From the NCBI GenBank assembly GCA_018894105.1, contig CM032125.1, forward strand, positions 33,527,032 through 33,591,031: 64,000 nucleotides of DNA. Reading direction: 5' to 3'. Below, in pieces: positions 25,216 to 35,830 of the stretch. The stretch's first letter is position 1, and each line of letters begins with the position of its first letter. Below the pieces are notes generated by a model that was not told where the DNA came from, did no database searches, and was given only the letters and a program-made list of their open reading frames with translations. A program made the translations under genes and the position numbers. The DNA comes from Jacaranda mimosifolia. Its lineage: Eukaryota; Streptophyta; Magnoliopsida; Lamiales; Bignoniaceae.

Positions 25216-25900
25216 ATATTGTTAAGTATTCAAGATAAAATGTCTATGCCTATAGATCAATCAAATCAAAGATATTTGATATTATCTCTTCATTATTGAT
25301 ATTATATCTTGATATTTGATATTATCTTATCAAAGAGATAATCATCAAAGAAGTTCAATTCAATCTGAAATTCTCTCATCAAGCATCTATATAAATGAGT
25401 GATCAAAGCTCATTCCAACACAACACAAGTTCCAGCAAATGAGAGAAGCTTTGGAGAAGTCCAGCAATTCTATCAATCAAATTCAAGGAGATCCACCGCA
25501 TTTAAGGTGTTCTTCGCGGAACTCATCATATTTTGACATTTGATTCAAGATTAAGGTGTGGAACCCCATATTGACTTTATTTTATTCAAATTAAATTTAA
25601 GGAGATCCACAACATTCAAGACGTTTTTCGCAGACTCATATATTTTTGGCTTTTCATTCAAAATTAAGGTGCAAAATCTTCGAATTGGCGTTATTTTTTT
25701 CAAATCAAATTTAAAAAGATTCACGATGTTCAAAGTGTTCTTCACAGAGCTCATTAAATTCAAGATTATATTTGAAAAGGAAGAATCAAGGAATTATATT
25801 AGAGATTAAATTCACAGTTGAATATTTTAATTTAATTTTATTTGTTCAAATTTTCTTGTCTTGTAATTTTATTTATTACAGACAAATAAATTTGCACTTA
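25216..25900 (+). mobile_element. LTR-like fragment with a tandem triplication
   Basis: Starts TGTTAAGTATTCAAGATAAA. A similar start, tgataagtattaaagatag, is embedded in the foldback element at 34694. A TATA-like ctatataaatgag is at about 25388. 25478-25770 contains three units of about 115 bp (each with aaggagatccac or a variant, then gttcttcg..ga..tcat and attcaagattaagg). No matching second LTR and no target duplication were found. Confidence 0.45.
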
Positions 25901-26388
25901 CAAATCCAATGTAGGTAAAAAAATTTCTTTGTACTACTAATTATTACTATTATTAACTCATTTTTTTATTTATATGAATACAAGTATGCATATTAAAAAT
26001 TTATTAGAATTTAAACTCAAAATCGTATGCATATAAATGTAAAAATAAATAATAGGATGCTAATTGAGTATTCTGTTTTAAATTTTACGTATATAAGTGG
26101 GGGATATAATTCCACCAATTTTATTCAGCCGTCTTTGCTTTTGACCGTTAGCGCTTTACACTAAATTTTATTTCACACAATAACTATATTTAATCTGTCA
26201 ACTAAAGATAGTTGGGAATGAATACCTCTATATTAACACCTAAATGAAGTACACAATTTGTGCCCGTACTCTATGTAAAACTACCTACCACAAATATATA
26301 CCAGAGTGGCCTAAGTGATTTTATAATCAGACAAAAAGGACTTTCATCCAATAGCGTTCCATGACAGACTCATAATAATCACATTTAG
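25901..26388. other. AT-rich spacer
   Basis: No gene or defined repeat recognised. Confidence 0.5.
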
Positions 26389-26838
26389 AGGGTGTTTTGT
26401 TAAATTTATTTAATAGATTTTATAAGTTCCTACATCTTATAAGATATTTTCGGGACTTATAAGATGCTAATTTTTTTTTTAATTTAAAAAAAAAAACAGA
26501 GGGTGTTTGGGCAAGCTTATAAGCTTATCGAGATATCTTATAAGATGTTTTAGAGTATATAAAATGTCTAAAAGTGTTTGGTATTTTTTTTCTTCTTAAA
26601 ATAAGATGTTAGGGGCTTAAAAGCTCTTTTTAGAAAAGTAAGGTGTTCTTAAAATATTAACGTATTAATTAAGAAATTGTTGTTACTAATATTTTATAAG
26701 TTTCAAAATCTTATTTTATCCAAATACTTTAAAAATTTTTAAAAAAATAAAAAATCTAACATCTTATAATTTCTAAAAATATTTTATAAGATATAGGAGT
26801 TTATAAGATCTTTTAAATAAGATTAACCAAACACCCTC
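26389..26838. mobile_element. Tourist-like MITE M2, composite
   Basis: Outer ends gagggtgttttg and, inverted, gagggtgtttggtt, with TTA at 26386-26388 and 26839-26841. A second internal gagggtgtttgggcaagctt start at 26503 suggests one member nested in, or tandem with, another. The core is rich in cttataagat motifs. Confidence 0.7.
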
Positions 26839-28155
26839 TTAGTCTATATATATATATATATATATCAGATGATCCTTGTCTCTCTTAAATATGATGGAAA
26901 TAATTAAAAATGTAAAGCTTAACTTTTATATTCTATTGATTTTGTTAATCTTTTTTATGCAAATAAATTCACGATGGGTTGCTAGCTAGTTAAACAGTTT
27001 TACAAAGGAATACAGATAATAATATATATATATATATATAAGAATGTATTGAAATGAAATTATACGTAATTTTTATTTTTAAAGAAAAATATATATTATG
27101 TTAAATGTCTCTTTCATATAAATTTTTATTTAATTAATAGTGTCATGTAATAATATGTTATTTTTATAATGAGATGATGATTATATATTTTGATTAGAAT
27201 ATAATTAGAAGATACAGATAAATGTAATTTGATTGATATAAGAATTTAAAATAATATAAAAATTAATTTCTTTCTTATGCTGATGCAAATATAATTATTA
27301 TTTCTTATGCTGATGCAAATATAATTATTACAGCTAGCACTTGTAAAGTAGGGGGTTCTTGATTTTCCATTGAGACATTTTCCATAGGAAACATAATATA
27401 CTAATCCAAGTATCTCATAGGTACAAATATATATATATATATATATGTATAGAGAAGAATATTATTGAAACAATAGGGATAGATTTGTGCTACAATCTGA
27501 GTCGGTTCATTTAAAATCAGCATAAACATAACGGTAGTGATGTGGTGTGGCCTTTTCTTTTGTCCTACATACTTTATCCTATAGTTAGGCCTACAAAGGT
27601 AAAACCATTTTGTTAAGTGCTGCTATGTAATACTTGATTGTAGGTGATAACTCCCAAAAATAATATTTATTTATTTATTTTATTTCCACCCAATATTATT
27701 AGACTGATTTTATGCCTTTTGTGATACTGGGGGTTCCCACGTCAGCGTATAAAAACAAACACTTCTATACCTAGGTGCTCCTGCTCTTTTGTCAGAAAGA
27801 TGAATGTTGTTCATTGAAAAATAAGGATATAAAAATTCGAGACATGCTAAACGACATAAGGATATGAAATTAGTTGTACCACATAGTGACATAGATATGA
27901 TGTCATAAAAATTTCTACTTAATAACCCATCACATGATAACATGATGTCCAAAATATTTTTCTTCTTTATTTCAATTTCAAGTGCTTAGCAATGTTGCTT
28001 CAATTTTTTAAAAAAGCACAAAATTGGTTTAGACCATCTCAAAAATACCTGTATGTCCCATCTAAAATTTCTTTTTGGTGGTCATCTCTCTTTCTTGTCA
28101 ACAAGGAAAAGAACAGAATTTAGGACGACTCAGGGCTGGGTCCCACATGTACTAA
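26839..28155. other. AT-rich spacer with local duplications
   Basis: 27271-27300 and 27301-27330 are a perfect 30-bp tandem repeat (core cttatgctgatgcaaatata). 27790-27990 resembles 28500-28690 (both contain atgatgtccaaaa or atgtccataatg followed by tttttcttcttta). No gene recognised. Confidence 0.6.
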
Positions 28156-28500
28156 CAGCACATTTGATTTTATTTTTAAACCCTATTTTCATTTTTTACT
28201 GAAAATAAAAATAAAAAATTATCATTTTTTTTCCATATTTTTACAAATATTTTTTAAAACACATTATTACACTCTCTCTTTATTTTAATTTTTTATTAAT
28301 TTTTATTTTCTCCTACTCATATTTGTGCAATCTTTAATACAAAAGTACTACATTATTCAAATACAACTCATTTTCAATCACACATAATTATTACATTTTA
28401 AATAAAACTTCCAAACAATATTTTATTTTTAAATTTAAATTTTTAACTAATTTTTCACTTAAAAATAAAAATATCTCCAGAAAATACATCTGCCTCGTTC
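28156..28500 (+). repeat. MITE family M1, long copy
   Basis: Starts taa|cagcacatttgatttta and carries the same ordered blocks as the copies at 945 and 23335 (ttttcattttttactgaaaa, ctcctactcatatttgtgca, acaactcattttcaatc). The right end is not clean. Confidence 0.6.
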
Positions 28501-30170
28501 ATTCATCACATTGTTCATTGTTATTGGGGTTAAAGAACTCAAAACGTGCTTAATAACACAAGGAAGAAATTAAGTTACGTATACCAGATAGATATTTTAT
28601 TTTGTACTATGTTATTGATGTCATGAAAAATTTACTTAGTAACCCACCACATCATGATACCATGTCCATAATGTTTTTCTTCTTTACTTGGATAAGTTTA
28701 ATTTGATCCGTAAAATTTGGTAATCTGTGCAAAGGAACCTCCCTCCCTCAATTTCAGAAATGTCTTTTTGTCTAAAATCTTTTGTCAATCCTACTGGGCT
28801 AATCCCATCGCCCATCCCCTTCCATCCCCACCCAAGTCTTTCATGTATATATGCAAGTAGAATGGCTTATGCCATTTATGTATTCATTCCAAAAACTTCG
28901 GATTGACTAGAATTTGATAACTATGATTTTGCTTAGTATTCTATTCTTTAGAAAGGTGATATAAGTACAAATAATTTTTCTAAACTATTATAGTTAATTA
29001 ATTTAATTTACTTGACTATTCATATATAATTAAATCAATCTTAAAATAAATTTAGTTATAAAAGTATTAATTAATTATTCTTAAGTCAACAAACAATTAA
29101 AATCAACTCACTAATATAAATAATCACACACCAAAAAAGATCTGAATTTATAATGTTGAATTAGCCTCAAAGCAAACCTTCACTTTCACCTTTTGACTTT
29201 AAGTTGTATTTTGTGGCTTCAGTCTTCACACTGAACATAATAAAAAGAATCGTACGCGGAAACTGAGTACCCCACCCCCCCAACCCTCCAAAAAATGAAA
29301 AAGAAAAAAGCTTATGCGGACAATAGAAATTCCAAATTAAATATTTGTGGACAAGCGGAGATTCCGTGGGATTTGAATTACCAGTTCTACCCAAATATAT
29401 GTCTTATTTTGTGCTACTTTACTAATATCATCATTTTTATGGCAGTGGTCCAAAATCCAAATGTACCATTGGCCACTGCTTAGAGAGCAAAAATTCAAAA
29501 ATTAGGGCGTCGTGGATTCTCTTGTCCCCAGCGACTTTTGTTGCACATGGTTTCTTACTTCAATATTATTTTCCCTTTTTGTGGGCTGTGAAGCAATAAT
29601 TAAGGGTATTTTAAATTAATTCCCCAACTATGGATTTCATTTCTTCTCATCTACATGAACCTAACACTATTATGTAATTTTATTTTATTTTTTTTGAAAA
29701 AACGCTATTATGTCCAAAAGAACACGAAGTTTAAAGTAACCATTGCAAGTACAAGAAACACCACGTAGGCCCTCCCTAGATACATTTCAGGTAAAGTCTG
29801 ACGTAGTCTTCTTTGTCCCCATTCACTCTCCTCCACCATTTTATACGGAAAAATCAATTGCAAAGTTGAAGTGTATTTTTTCCCCCTCAAACAACCTTTT
29901 TCCGACTACAAAAACTCCCAGTCTTTTCCTGTCTTCGTCAGAAATGAGACCGTATAAGGCGGAAATATAAGTGGTCAAATTATAACTAACACATATAAAT
30001 TATGACACAATGAAAATAATATAGAGGCCACAAAGTTTAATAAATGTTCAAAATTAAAATTAATTAGATAATCCAAAAAAATTTGAAGCTTATTTTCCCA
30101 AAAAAATTTGCCCTATTAATCAAATCCCAGGAACAAATTCGTCCATTTAATATATGTTCATAAAATGTCT
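28501..30170. other. Spacer without a recognised gene
   Basis: Short frames at 29295 and 29743 are not convincing. No structured RNA or clear repeat seen. Confidence 0.45.
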
Positions 30171-30300
30171 AATCTACATCTAAATTATACATATTTAACA
30201 TATGTTCATAAAATAAAAGACATTGAAATAAAGTTCCCAAAATCAAATCTCTCTTCTCCACCACTCACGGCTTACCCCGAAATAGAGATAGAAAAATTAC
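30171..30300 (+). pseudogene. Leader relic similar to 17250-17550 (DUF7733-type gene)
   Basis: aaagttcccaaaatcaaatc, then tctccaccactcacggctta, closely parallel 17490-17545, which precedes a DUF7733-type start. No start codon or coding part follows here, so it is an upstream fragment only. Confidence 0.4.
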
Positions 30301-30447
30301 TCGTTTGATACAACCGCATGTTGTGCCCTCTTATGATTATCTAATTCATCATTTTGATTGATAATCTGCAATTGTGAAATCTATTATGGTGCACTACTGC
30401 ATGTTGGTATATTTGGAAACGACAATCTTGAAGAAATGAGTATAAGG

Positions 30448-30475
30448 CCGAGATTTAGAGGCCTCTAAATCTCGG
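30448..30475. repeat. Perfect 28-bp palindrome
   Basis: The 14-base arm ccgagatttagagg is followed at once by its exact reverse complement. It lies in otherwise unremarkable non-coding DNA just before a short GC-richer patch (30590-30650). Confidence 0.9.
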
Positions 30476-30589
30476 TAATCTTGACTCTTATCAAGTCCCG
30501 GTTCGGTTAAGTATTTTGAATTTTAAATTTAAATTAAAAAATTCAATTGAATTTCGTCCAGAAAAATAAGACTAGACTGAGACTGTGAC

Positions 30590-31060
30590 AGAGACATTCG
30601 CCTGTGACCCAGAGCCGGGCCGAGCAGCAACGGCGCGCACGTATGGTCCACTTATATGAACCCCTTAATGAATACTTTAACAAGCATTCATACTTGAGTT
30701 CAATATAAATTATTCACCACTTATTTACAAAACCAATATAGAACAAGTGAAGGGTTGAGAATCCTTCAACTCCTCCACTTAGTTTTATAAGTCACAAATA
30801 AGTCTCCTCTTTCTCAATATATCAATATGGGACAATTCAATATATATCACTTAACCATTTTACTTCCTCCAATTCAATACTTTAATTATCTTTGGATTGC
30901 AATCATAATTGGCATTCATCCAAATCTAATTAAACATTTAATTAGCCTTTGATTATGCCAATTACAACGCTTATGTCCACTTTTTTTCCACTTTTTTTTC
31001 TTTTCTTTTTTTATTTCTATTGATTTAAATATTCTTTTCTTTTTTCTTTTCCGTATACGG
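30590..31060. other. Possible LTR or leader fragment
   Basis: A GC-rich patch (gagccgggccgagcagcaac) is followed by AT-rich text with tatcaatatgggacaattc, a phrase common in plant LTRs. No ends or partner found. Confidence 0.3.
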
Positions 31061-31330
31061 ATTATTTAATGGGGGGATCCCAATGGAATGCTTACTCAGA
31101 GAGCGCACCACCCACACCCCCCGAACCCCGAGGCAGCTTTTCTTTCCGTGGCTGCTTTTTCACCGCTGAAAAGATTCTGAAGTGAGATTGGGGGTGTATT
31201 TGATTCTGGGGTGGCATTGCAGTGGGATGCCCCCACACAGTGCACACACCCCCCAAAGGGAGCATTACACTGGGTGCCCCCAGCATCAAATTTCCGGAGA
31301 TTGGGTATCCCACATGACAAAAAAGATCAT
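31061..31330. repeat. GC-rich island with imperfect inverted repeat
   Basis: Much richer in G and C than its flanks. 31198-31292 is roughly self-complementary: tttgattctgggg on the left against ccccagcatcaaa on the right, with ccccacacagtgcac near the centre. It may be a small MITE or foldback remnant. The short frames on the minus strand are not convincing proteins. Confidence 0.45.
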
Positions 31331-31399
31331 CTGAAGTCATGAATCCCAGTATAAAAGAAAATAAATCTCAATATATTTTTTATATTTTGATTCTCAATT

Positions 31400-31697
31400 T
31401 GTTCATCCTATACAAAATTAAATACTTCTTTTAAAATACATTAAAGAATTCTTAACTATTATACAGTGATAATAAAAAATTATTTTAACATAATATTATT
31501 AGTTAGATAAGAATTTATATAAAAGAAATTTAAAATAGAAAATATCTCATTAAAAATGAAAAATAAACATATTTTTATTCTTTATATTTTCTCAAAACAT
31601 ATCTAACCAAAACAGTATCTCAAGATAACCCGCAAAATTATATTCTCAAATCAAATTATAACATACTTAAGATAGACGTTAGTGCAACCTAAGCTCA
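31400..31697. repeat. Spacer unit shared with 56970-57050
   Basis: tacttcttttaaaatacatt and the neighbouring bases match 56975-57010 closely, placing this block in the duplicated spacer of the four-helix gene family. Confidence 0.5.
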
Positions 31698-32158
31698 CTA
31701 CAAAAAATAAAATATTAATGACAAAATAGTAAGTGACAGTGCAAAATTATCACTGATAACATATATTAAGTGGCAATAAAAACCAATAATTTTTATTTTA
31801 TCAATAATAGTTTTTTTGAATGATAGTGATTTGCTTTGCCACAAAATAGCTCAATAATGACGAAAGACTATGTTTCTAGTTGTCACCATTGATAATTGCT
31901 GACACTGTTATGACGACAACTTAACAACAGTGAAAATATTATTGTAACAAAATTTTCATTGTCATTTAGTTGTCACCATAAGGATATTAGTAGTTGTCAA
32001 TTGTGACAATTTAAATACTATTATTGTCACTATTTAATTTGTAAAAATCATTAAAGTGATAAAATAAAATTTTTATTGATTAATATATATATATACATAT
32101 AATTAGTGACAATTTTTATATTGTCATCATTATTTTATCACCAATTTATTTTTTACAC
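31698..32158. mobile_element. CACTA-like non-autonomous element
   Basis: Starts CACTACAAAAAATAAAATAT, the usual terminus of plant CACTA (En/Spm) elements. The opposite side ends near tttattttttacac, which partly mirrors it (TTATTTTTT conserved, GTAGTG lost). The body has many copies, in both directions, of gtgacaatt/attgtcac and tagttgtca, like the subterminal transposase-binding arrays of this superfamily. The 3-bp target duplication is not clear. No coding frame. Confidence 0.5.
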
Positions 32159-32209
32159 TTACTCTTCAAAAACTTTGCAATGTACTTGCATGGTGAAAAA
32201 AGACTTTTA

Positions 32210-33589
32210 CACTATGTTTGGTGTAAAGATTTGATAAGGAAAGAAATAATGAAGAAAATGATGGAGAAAAAAGGAGTGATGAATGCATTGGAGAATAAGA
32301 AAGAGTTCAAGTAGGCTTTTCCCTCATTTTCCTTACACTATATTTGGTTGAAAGGATTTCTCAAAGAAAGGAAAATGTTAGGAAAAAGAAAAGAAAATCA
32401 AAGAAATATAAAATCTTACGCTTCTTTGGTTGCTAAAGAAAATAATAAAGAATGGAGGGATGTATTTGGTGGAGAAGGAGAGAGGTGTCAAATAGACATT
32501 TCCCTCAGACGAAAGTATACCGTGTTGGCAAATATGGTCTCAAAAGCCGTCTCTCTTATCGTATTATCAGGCAGCCACTAGTTTTCCCCCAGGAAAGTCT
32601 CGTTTTTACTTAAGAAGGAGTGTTCGGTACCAGGAAGCAGGGGATGTAGTGAAGGGAAACAAAGCTAACCGAAGCGTGACTTTCAAGAGCATTCCTAAAA
32701 CGCGCGAAGAAAAAGAAAAGAAAGGGTCGCTGGTCTTAGAAGCAAGGCTATTGGTTCAACTCTCGGGGAGGCAAGCAGCATCCCTTTCTCGATGAAGTTC
32801 TGCACGATTTGGTTAGTTTAGAAGTCAGCCTGAACTTAGATAAGAAAAAAGGTCTCGGTCAATGAAAAGGAAGGGATTCTATCCTCGTAGACGTGAAGAA
32901 AGATAGAACCAGAGGATCGTTCTCCATTGGGATGACTATTCTAGTAAGAGAAAAGAAGGGGCCTGGAGAGTGAGAAGCTACCTTTAGGGATCGGCTACGC
33001 AGATCAACTCCTAAAAGCAGCAGTTCTCAACTATAGGAGACCACTGGGAATTGGATCGAAAACAACCCTTGAGACCTACGAGCTCCTAAAGCAAAGAAAG
33101 AAATAGACAGACTTGAGGGCATCTTGAACCCCTCTCCCTACGGTCGAGTTAGCCCATGACCTCAAGATCAAGAAGAGCCAGCCATACATAGAAGACAAGG
33201 GAAGACCTTGCTCGACCAAATGAACGTAGCAGCAGCATCATGAGATAGAACCCGGTCCTGTCTCGGCTGCCCATCCTGTGTTCTTGCTTATTGGAAAGCG
33301 GACTTTGACTCCTTTTTCCGGTATTTTTCTCAATATTTTGTGAGGAAAACTCATTTTCCTCAAACACACTATATTTTTTCCTAAGTTTTTCTTTCTTTAA
33401 TATTTTTCTTATCAACCACACAATAAAAAATACTTTCCCTAGCATTTTCTTTTCTCTTCCCCACTAAAATCCTTGAACCAAACATAATGTTAGATACACT
33501 ATATTTTTCCTTAAATTTTACTTTCTTTATTATTTTCCTTACCAACCAAACAATGAAAAATGTTTTCCTTCATGAACCAAAACATAGTG
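32210..33589. mobile_element. CACTA-ended foldback element with organelle-like cargo
   Basis: Termini CACTATGTTTGGTG and, inverted, CACTATGTTTTGGTTC, with 3-bp flanks tta and cta (one mismatch). The parallel spacer at 57170-57200 lacks it, so it is a discrete insertion. Arms of about 300 bp (32210-32510 and 33310-33589) are inverted relatives of each other and contain repeated internal copies of the terminal phrase (cactatatttggtt type at 32337, 33365 and 33499). The centre holds a different sequence, described separately. No transposase frame. Confidence 0.65.
32520..33310. other. GC-richer, organelle-like (mitochondrial-type) DNA insert
   Basis: About 790 bp with clearly higher GC than the flanks, rich in aagaaagg/ggaaggg purine tracts and phrases such as gaagcgtgactttcaagagc and cggctacgcagatcaactcc. 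This texture is typical of plant mitochondrial intergenic DNA. No long frame. It is bounded on both sides by the inverted arms of the CACTA-ended element. Origin is inferred from composition alone. Confidence 0.45.
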
Positions 33590-34230
33590 CTAGTCATTCT
33601 CCCGTCCAAGGAAACTTCCGTGAATATATTTATTTCCTAGAGAAACTGAAAAGGACCAACATACCCTTTGAAATGAACATAACTTAGTAATTAAGCTGGA
33701 AATTTAAATAGAAAACGCAAATTCTAAAAGCCATCGAAGTTGTAAAATCAGCCAATAATCATATGTCCGAAGCCACACAACCATGTTAATTTGGTGATTA
33801 ATTTATCAAGTAATTACAATAGTTTGAAACTATAATAGATTTTATCAGACATTCTCATTTTGTCTTTAATTTTAAATAGAATATAATCTGAAGAAATATT
33901 TGATTTTTGATAAGATTCATGGAATCATTTCAAATCCTCCTTCGGGATAAGGTCATTGAAAGTGTGAATGTGTGACTGATGAGTGCTTTTAGAAAGATAC
34001 CTTGTTTCTGCCTGATCAGTTCTCCAACGCTTTTAAAATCTCTCTTTTGCAAAAAAGAAGAAGAATATTACTTTTAAGTCTTTGGAAAGGACCGCAGAAG
34101 TCAGAACAAGGAATGATGACCAGAATCCCAACAAAATGGACATTATTCCATGATGACTTATCGCTCATCCATCCAAACTTGACACAATCAAATACAAATG
34201 AAATTCAGAAAAATAGTTGTTTTGAGATAA
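33590..34230. repeat. Spacer unit shared with 24206-24790
   Basis: Resumes the duplicated spacer: ctagtcattc and cataccctttgaaa match 57190-57250, then 33681-34003 matches 24206-24560. The first-exon relic present at 23721 and 57333 is missing here. Confidence 0.7.
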
Positions 34231-34464
34231 GAGAGAGTTTTTTTCCATCAAAAAAAAAAGAAAAAAAAGATAGGAGAGTTTTTTTAATTTTTCTTCTCAG
34301 TGCCGACGAGACAATTATTTACTGAATTAGATAGGAAGACTGCTTTTTTCCCAAGGCAATTCAATTCTAATTTCTATTTAGGTTAGAACTTTAGATCTAG
34401 ACCGTTGATCTGGATCAATTCAGGATTTCCACTAATTAATTATTTCAAATATTGTTGCAAAATT

Positions 34465-34941
34465 GGGGAGTGTGCAATTTTGGCTCCACGCTTTTGCCAA
34501 ATTAGAAAACCTCCCAAAATTTTAAAAAAGTTGTAAAATTGGTCCCAAAAATCAATTTCCATCCAAAATTTAACGGAAAAAGCGCGTGTGACATGCGTGG
34601 CCTTTTGGTAACAGGATTTGATAGCAATTTTAGTCCTATACCTTGGGGGGTGCAACTTTAGTTCAACTGTAAATAAATTAATTTTAAGCCAATTGATAAG
34701 TATTAAAGATAGAGTGTCTATATCTATAGATCAATTAAATCAAAAATATTTGATATTATCTTTTGAGATTGATATTATCTTTTGATATTTGATATTGTCA
34801 AATAGCCACGTGCGACACACGCGCTTTCTCCATTAAATTTTGGATGGAAATTGACTTTTGGGACCAACTTTGCAACTTTTTTGAGATTTTGGGACGTTTT
34901 CTAAATTTGGCAAAATTGTGGGACTAAAGTTGCACACTCCC
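34465..34941. mobile_element. Foldback element with 138-bp inverted arms
   Basis: Arms 34465-34602 and 34804-34941 are inverted relatives (outer ends ggggagtgtgcaa against ttgcacactccct; inner ends gcgcgtgtgacatgcgtgg against ccacgtgcgacacacgcgc). The loop of about 200 bp contains tgataagtattaaagatag, similar to the LTR-like start at 25216. No coding sequence and no clear target duplication. MULE-like MITE or foldback element. Confidence 0.65.
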
Positions 34942-35044
34942 TAACGTATGAGACAAAATGTAATTTTGCCCAACATTTTCTTATTTATACAACCAATTGG
35001 GAGGGCTAAGGGCCTTTGTCATTAATGTAAGCATTCCAAAACAG

Positions 35045-35593
35045 ATGGCTTCTAGAATTGCTCAATTCCCTCAGTATCTAAAGCAAAAGATTGAAAAATT
35101 AGCAGCAGTAGTAGCTGCTCGACTCCAACACCTCCAACGCCATTCTCCGCCCTCAGCCCCTGATCAAGATGCAGAGAATGGAGAACAGCCATCAACCGGT
35201 ACTAATAATGATCCTCTTGACCAACACCCATCCAATAACAAAATTTCAGGTATACTTCTTACTCTAAGCTTTACATCAGCGCTGGAGTCACTGCTGCTCT
35301 TTCTCCAGCTGCAGAATGAGCAAAAACATCTTCTTCACTTCCCCCTTTCCTTTCACTTCTTCTCCCTCACCATCGCTTGTGCTTTTGTCACCACTTTTCT
35401 CGAGAAAATTGTGGCCGGTCCCGGTGGCAGATTTGCCACTCTCCTCAGGAGAATAGGAATGGCCCTTTTTGCCGCTGCTTTTGTTCTCGCAATTATGATC
35501 CCCTCTCCCTTGTGGCTAAGGATCATAGTTGCTGCCATTTCCTTCTTCGCACTGTTTGCTGCGGTCCTCCAAAAATACTGGCAATGCTCATGA
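35045..35593 (+). CDS. Four-helix membrane protein of unknown function
   Basis: An uninterrupted, intronless frame of 182 codons. ATG 35045 is chosen because the paralogous copies align from MAS; an in-frame ATG at 34997 would add 16 residues without support. The N-terminal 65 residues look cytosolic: basic MASRIAQFPQYLKQKIEKL, then an alanine-rich stretch and a polar Pro/Asp/Asn-rich linker. Four hydrophobic segments follow, at about residues 75-95 (GILLTLSFTSALESLLLFLQL), 104-126 (FPLSFHFFSLTIACAFVTTF), 138-155 (IGMALFAAAFVLAIMI) and 160-178 (WLRIIVAAISFFALFAAVL), with a short tail YWQCS. No catalytic motif is visible and I do not recognise the family; it is not a PGG or CASP protein on inspection. 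Copies or relics at 10834, 23721, 35831, 56405 and 57333 show a locally expanded family in which this member alone is open. Confidence 0.75.
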   Translation: MASRIAQFPQYLKQKIEKLAAVVAARLQHLQRHSPPSAPDQDAENGEQPSTGTNNDPLDQHPSNNKISGILLTLSFTSALESLLLFLQLQNEQKHLLHFPLSFHFFSLTIACAFVTTFLEKIVAGPGGRFATLLRRIGMALFAAAFVLAIMIPSPLWLRIIVAAISFFALFAAVLQKYWQCS

Positions 35594-35830
35594 GATACCA
35601 GCATCTGGCTGGTGGTCTCTGCTTGCAGAAGCCAGAAATGTGCACTTGTATATATATGTAAACATGTCCTCCTTCAAACTGTACCTCTTGCATCCCGCCT
35701 CTCCCACCACCATCCCCCCGTCTGCCGAATTCTCTCTCTCTCTCTCTCTCTCTCTCCGCCCAAGGTTGACCAATTTCAATTACATTCTCAGATTAGGCCT
35801 TGATGAGTTTCTCTCCGGCAAAACCTACAT
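35594..35830 (+). other. 3' flank of the intact four-helix gene
   Basis: Holds ctggctggtggtctctgct and gccagaaatgtgcac, a (CT)n run at 35731-35756 and a cagattagg segment. The same order, diverged, recurs after the truncated copy at 35831, so gene end and flank were tandemly duplicated. Confidence 0.6.
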
